Made by a program: the position numbers and the translations under genes. A stretch of DNA of 9,395 bases. Source: Desulfobacteraceae bacterium. Lineage in GTDB: Bacteria > Desulfobacterota > DSM-4660 > Desulfatiglandales > JALVMZ01. The number at the start of each line of letters is the position of its first letter. Positions within the stretch are counted from its first letter, which is position 1. Shown here in pieces: positions 7,701 to 9,395 of the stretch. The stretch covers positions 1-9,395 of the forward strand of contig JALVMZ010000577.1 of the NCBI GenBank assembly GCA_027032655.1. Reading direction: 5' to 3'. The notes under the pieces are model-generated. The model had not been told where the DNA came from and did no database searches. It saw only the letters and a program-made list of their open reading frames with translations.

Positions 7701-8297
7701 TGAATCCCAGTCAACCAGTTCTGCCATATCATCATAGTCAATCAGTTCAATCTTCTGGATCTCCATTGATGTCCTGAATCCGTCAAAAAAGTGTAAAAAT
7801 GGGACACTTGACCTTATACTGGCAAGGTGTGCCACAAGGGCAAGGTCCATAACCTCCTGAACAGATGCAGAGGCAAGTAAAGAGAACCCTGTCTGTCTCA
7901 CTGCATTTATATCCGAGTGATCTCCAAAGATGGAAAGTGCATGAGTTGCCACAGCCCTCGCTGAGACATGAAACACACCCGGCATGAGCTCTCCTGCAAT
8001 CTTATACATATTTGGTATCATCAAAAGGAGTCCCTGTGATGCAGTAAATGTGGTTGAAAGGCTTCCTGCTGCAAGGACCCCATGAACAGCGCCTGCTGCG
8101 CCCGCCTCTGATTGCATCTCCACCACTTTGAGCACCTGACCAAAGATATTCTTTCTCCCATGGGATGCCCACTCATCACAGTATTCCCCCATTGAGCTGG
8201 AAGGGGTTATTGGATATATGGCAGCCACCTCACTCATAGCATAGGCCACATGGGCTGCAGCCTCATTTCCTTCCATTGTTGCTGTTCTCTTAGACAT
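4776..8297 (-). CDS. nifJ: Pyruvate:ferredoxin (flavodoxin) oxidoreductase
   Basis: This 1173-residue single-chain enzyme converts pyruvate, CoA and oxidised ferredoxin to acetyl-CoA, CO2 and reduced ferredoxin. The N-terminal pyrimidine-binding domain (about 1-255) has YPITPSS with T31, E64 and SARAVATHALSIFGDHSD with R114, all expected near thiamine diphosphate and pyruvate. Domains II and III (about 256-625) follow. The ferredoxin domain carries two [4Fe-4S] motifs: C687, C690, C693, C697 and C743, C746, C749, C753. The thiamine domain has the proximal-cluster cysteines C810, C813, C838 and C1076, GGDGWAYDIGYGG (966-978) and VYSNTGGQ (998-1005). The extra C-terminal domain that protects the Desulfovibrio africanus enzyme from oxygen is absent. 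An upstream in-frame ATG at 8315 lacks a ribosome binding site; the ATG at 8297 has AAGGAG seven bases before it. No nif genes are nearby, so a general catabolic or anabolic role is more likely than nitrogen fixation. Confidence 0.97.
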   Translation of the reverse strand: MSKRTATMEGNEAAAHVAYAMSEVAAIYPITPSSSMGEYCDEWASHGRKNIFGQVLKVVEMQSEAGAAGAVHGVLAAGSLSTTFTASQGLLLMIPNMYKIAGELMPGVFHVSARAVATHALSIFGDHSDINAVRQTGFSLLASASVQEVMDLALVAHLASIRSSVPFLHFFDGFRTSMEIQKIELIDYDDMAELVDWDSIEIFRSRCLNPEYPQLRGTAQNPDIFFQNREACNPYFEKVPYIVHEEMQKVGDLTGRKYNLFDYVGDPEADRIIVSMASSCDVIEETVRYLNNLGERVGLIKVRLYLPFSREHFFRALPSTARRVAVLDRTKAPGAPGEPLYQDVCTAFQERSDTPIIVGGRYGLGSKDFTPSMVKAVFDNLRATVPKNHFTVGIVDDVSHTSLDVGEELDPAPEGTVQCKFWGLGSDGTVGANKNAIKIIGESTDMYAQAYFAYDAKKSGGITMSHLRFSPQRIKMPYLIKHADFIACHNPAFVNKYDILEGIKEGGTFLLNSPWTLEEMEKHLPVHMKRTIAQKNLNFYNIDAVNIASELGLGGRINMIMQAAFFKIANVIPPDEAFQHLKEAIKKMYGKKGDKVVQMNMDAVDRAIGEIKKIDVPESWKTAGMEPYLEEDEPEFVRKVMRPMLAQQGDELPVSLFSPDGIFPTGTTKYEKRGIAINVPQWIPDNCIQCNQCSFICPHAVIRPVLAREEDLRSAPEGFTVKDALGKELKGLKFRIQISPLDCTGCGNCAQVCPAKKKALVMKPLNEVMEQEAVNHKFSTTLPVLDNIMPATTVKGSQFRQPLFEFSGACAGCGETPYIKVVTQLFGDRMIIANATGCSSIYGGSAPSCPYTVNEKGYGPAWANSLFEDNAEFGFGIELGVSQRREKLRDLIQEAIKKEIPADLKEVFQAWLEYFMDGEKTKELGAKIEEVLNRIIFEEGDSVDPILYDILSMSDYLVKKSIWIIGGDGWAYDIGYGGLDHVLAMGRDVNVLVLDTEVYSNTGGQSSKSTPTGAVAKFAASGKPTRKKDLGRMLMTYGYIYVASVAMGANKSQFLKAVIEAESYPGPSIIIAYAPCINHGINMGMSQEEEKRAVEAGYWILYRFDPRLKAEGKNPFILDSKEPTADFKEFLMGEVRYSSLTRTFPERAEELFKRAEEDIKERYQQYRRMAETG

Positions 8298-8304
8298 ACT
8301 CCCT

Positions 8305-8310
8305 CTCCTT
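8305..8310 (-). promoter_or_regulatory. Ribosome binding site choosing the nifJ start at 8297
   Basis: On the - strand, AAGGAG (complement of 8305-8310) is seven bases before the ATG at 8297. The alternative ATG at 8315 is preceded only by an AT-rich stretch and would add MLRRGS, which the family does not have. Confidence 0.8.
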
Positions 8311-8337
8311 AACATCTTGATATAAAAAACTCTTACT

Positions 8338-8350
8338 CCCTTTGTAAGGG
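8338..8350 (-). other. Small inverted repeat in nifJ leader
   Basis: CCCTT (8338-8342) and AAGGG (8346-8350) form a five-base-pair hairpin with a three-base loop in the nifJ 5' leader. It might be a protein-binding half-site pair or a minor leader hairpin. It does not match a regulator site I know. Confidence 0.3.
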
Positions 8351-8368
8351 TAGAGAAAATATTACTTA

Positions 8369-8397
8369 AGTTTAATAGGTAAAATTCATTTTGACAA
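8369..8397 (-). promoter_or_regulatory. Sigma70-like promoter candidate for nifJ
   Basis: On the - strand, TTGTCA (complement of 8392-8397, five of six matches) is followed after 17 bases by TAAACT (complement of 8369-8374, four of six). Its -35 box overlaps that of the + strand candidate by five bases. TAATAT further downstream is an alternative -10 without a good -35. Confidence 0.35.
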
Positions 8398-8419
8398 GGA
8401 TTTTATTAACATGTTGAAT
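8391..8419 (+). promoter_or_regulatory. Sigma70-like promoter candidate for the Nudix gene
   Basis: A perfect TTGACA (8391-8396) is followed after 17 bases by TTGAAT (8414-8419, four of six matches). Initiation near 8426 would give a leader of about 35 bases. The leader is AT-rich and shows no Shine-Dalgarno sequence before the ATG at 8461. Confidence 0.45.
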
Positions 8420-8460
8420 TATCATATATGGAATATTAAATCAATTGATAGCATAGAATT

Positions 8461-8877
8461 ATGAATAGAGAATATCCTGATTACCCCATATTTGCTGTTG
8501 GTGGAATTATCTTTAAAGGAAATCAGGTCCTGCTAATCAAAAGGGCTGAACATCCTGATAAAGGGAAATGGACTATTCCAGGTGGTGTGGTAGAAGTAGG
8601 GGAAAGGATTCAGGATGCCCTTAAAAGGGAGATATTTGAAGAGACTTCTCTCATTGTATCAGTTGGCAGGCTGGTGAGTCTTTTCGAAAAAATAATAAAA
8701 GACCCATATGGGAGGATAAGGTTTCACTATGTAATTGCTGATTATAGATGTCAGGTCGCTGGGGGCAAACTGAATCCTGGCTCTGATGCAAGTGATGCAC
8801 GATTCTTCAATTTAGAAGAGGTTTCAAAATTGAATCTTACCCAGGGGCTTATGGAAACCATTCAAAAGGCTATCTGA
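8461..8877 (+). CDS. Nudix hydrolase
   Basis: This 138-residue protein is a complete single-domain Nudix hydrolase, a family that splits nucleoside diphosphates linked to another moiety using Mg2+. The Nudix box covers 42-64: G42, E48, then R56-E57-I-F-E60-E61-T-S63-L64. All metal-binding glutamates are present, but the normally conserved glycine near the end is Ser63. The preceding strands FAVGGIIFKGNQVLLIKRA and KGKWTIPGGVVEVGE resemble small ADP-ribose pyrophosphatase-like members. The motif DPYGRIRFHYVIADY (81-95) also fits that group, but the substrate cannot be fixed from sequence. An in-frame TAG lies just upstream (8449-8451), so the ATG at 8461 is the only reasonable start. There is no visible ribosome binding site. 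Its last eight bases overlap the end of the converging signal peptidase gene. Confidence 0.93.
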   Translation: MNREYPDYPIFAVGGIIFKGNQVLLIKRAEHPDKGKWTIPGGVVEVGERIQDALKREIFEETSLIVSVGRLVSLFEKIIKDPYGRIRFHYVIADYRCQVAGGKLNPGSDASDARFFNLEEVSKLNLTQGLMETIQKAI

Positions 8878-9395
8878 TTATATGAAGAAATCTTTTCCAG
8901 TGGGGCCATGAAAAATATACTATGAATGCCTTGCCCTTTATAAACTCCTCAGGCACAAATCCCCAGTATCTACTATCATAACTGTGATTCCTGTTATCTC
9001 CCATAACAAAATAGTGGCCTTCAGGAACAGTCACAGGACCGAAGTTTTCCATTTGATATGTATTCACGCCTGGATTATCTTCTGTATATACCCCATGTTT
9101 ATCAGGGAATAGCCTGCCATTAATGTATAACTTTCTGTTTTTAATCTCTACAGTATCCCCTGGCAGACCAATTACCCTTTTTATGAAATCCTTACTTCGA
9201 TCCTTTGGAAATATAAATACTATTATATCTCCCCTTTTGGGTTTTGATATGGGGATAATTGTTTTTCTAAAAACCGGTATCTTTATCCCGTATATGAATT
9301 TATTTACCAGGATATGGTCACCTACCATGAGCGTGGGTTCCATGGAGCCTGAAGGAATCTTAAATGCCTGAACCACAAATGTCCTTATAAAAAGG
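8870..9395 (-). CDS. lepB: Signal peptidase I, N-terminus cut by right edge
   Basis: The visible 174 codons encode the catalytic part of type I signal peptidase, the membrane enzyme that removes signal peptides from exported proteins on the outer face of the cytoplasmic membrane. The frame stays open to the edge and begins with LFIRTFVVQAFKIPSGSM, the usual end of the N-terminal membrane anchor leading into box B. The catalytic Ser is in PSGSMEPTL and the general-base Lys in FIKRVIGLPGD. GDNRNHSYDSRYWGFVP is box E. The chain ends soon after AFIVYFSWPHW, without a second C-terminal membrane segment. The GTG at 9376 could be mistaken for a start, but it would cut off the anchor, so the gene must begin beyond 9395. 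The stop (8870-8872) lies inside the Nudix gene, and no separate terminator exists between them. Confidence 0.95.
   Translation of the reverse strand, partial: LFIRTFVVQAFKIPSGSMEPTLMVGDHILVNKFIYGIKIPVFRKTIIPISKPKRGDIIVFIFPKDRSKDFIKRVIGLPGDTVEIKNRKLYINGRLFPDKHGVYTEDNPGVNTYQMENFGPVTVPEGHYFVMGDNRNHSYDSRYWGFVPEEFIKGKAFIVYFSWPHWKRFLHIIR

Noticed and set aside
8298..8315. Upstream ATG at 8315 for nifJ
   Set aside because: It lacks a ribosome binding site and would place the AAGGAG inside the coding sequence.
4776..8315. Nitrogen fixation cluster, suggested by the name nifJ
   Set aside because: No other nif gene is present; single-chain PFOR is common in anaerobes that do not fix nitrogen.
8338..8397. 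Rex or FNR operator upstream of nifJ
   Set aside because: No TTGTTAAN4TTAACAA-like or TTGATN4ATCAA-like site was found; TTGTCAA alone is better read as a -35 box.
9374..9376. GTG as the lepB start
   Set aside because: The frame continues upstream as LFIRTF, the typical end of the signal peptidase membrane anchor, so the real start is outside the window.

Overview
The window looks like ordinary chromosome from a Gram-negative anaerobic or microaerophilic bacterium of moderate GC content. The reasons are a single-chain, iron-sulfur pyruvate:ferredoxin oxidoreductase, an AtoE-type short-chain fatty acid carrier, and an imperfect palindromic repeat of a type I recall from Nitrospirota, Desulfobacterota and similar genomes. 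The phylum is an inference; there is no rRNA or other marker gene here to settle it.

Layout. A GAF-domain sensor-like protein runs leftwards off the left edge (from 578 down). A 337-base gap follows, with divergent promoter-like elements and a composite direct and inverted repeat (715-826), and then surE on the + strand (916-1701). The - strand then carries, in transcription order, a pyruvate:ferredoxin oxidoreductase (nifJ/por type, 8297-4776), a strong intrinsic terminator (4665-4700), an AtoE-family transporter (4581-3187), a terminator- or attenuator-like hairpin (3130-3166) and an amidase-signature hydrolase (3104-1698). The amidase meets surE tail to tail with overlapping stop codons. 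Right of nifJ, a 163-base intergenic region (8298-8460) holds divergent promoter candidates with overlapping -35 boxes. It leads to a + strand Nudix hydrolase (8461-8877), which converges with an 8-base overlap on a signal peptidase I gene running in from the right edge (9395-8870).

How the genes could work together. PFOR makes acetyl-CoA and reduced ferredoxin from pyruvate. AtoE would move short-chain carboxylates, and the amidase could release a carboxylate from an amide. That suggests a loose carbon-metabolism neighbourhood, but the terminator after nifJ argues against one nifJ-atoE-amidase operon. SurE (nucleotide phosphatase), Nudix (nucleotide-derivative pyrophosphatase) and signal peptidase are housekeeping genes.

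I did not find a new defence, mobile or secondary-metabolism system. The more interesting points are small: the repeat element, the structured RNA element between atoE and the amidase, the shared -35 region, a Nudix box with Ser for Gly, and gene pairs that converge without room for terminators. No tRNA, rRNA, CRISPR array, insertion sequence or replication origin was seen.
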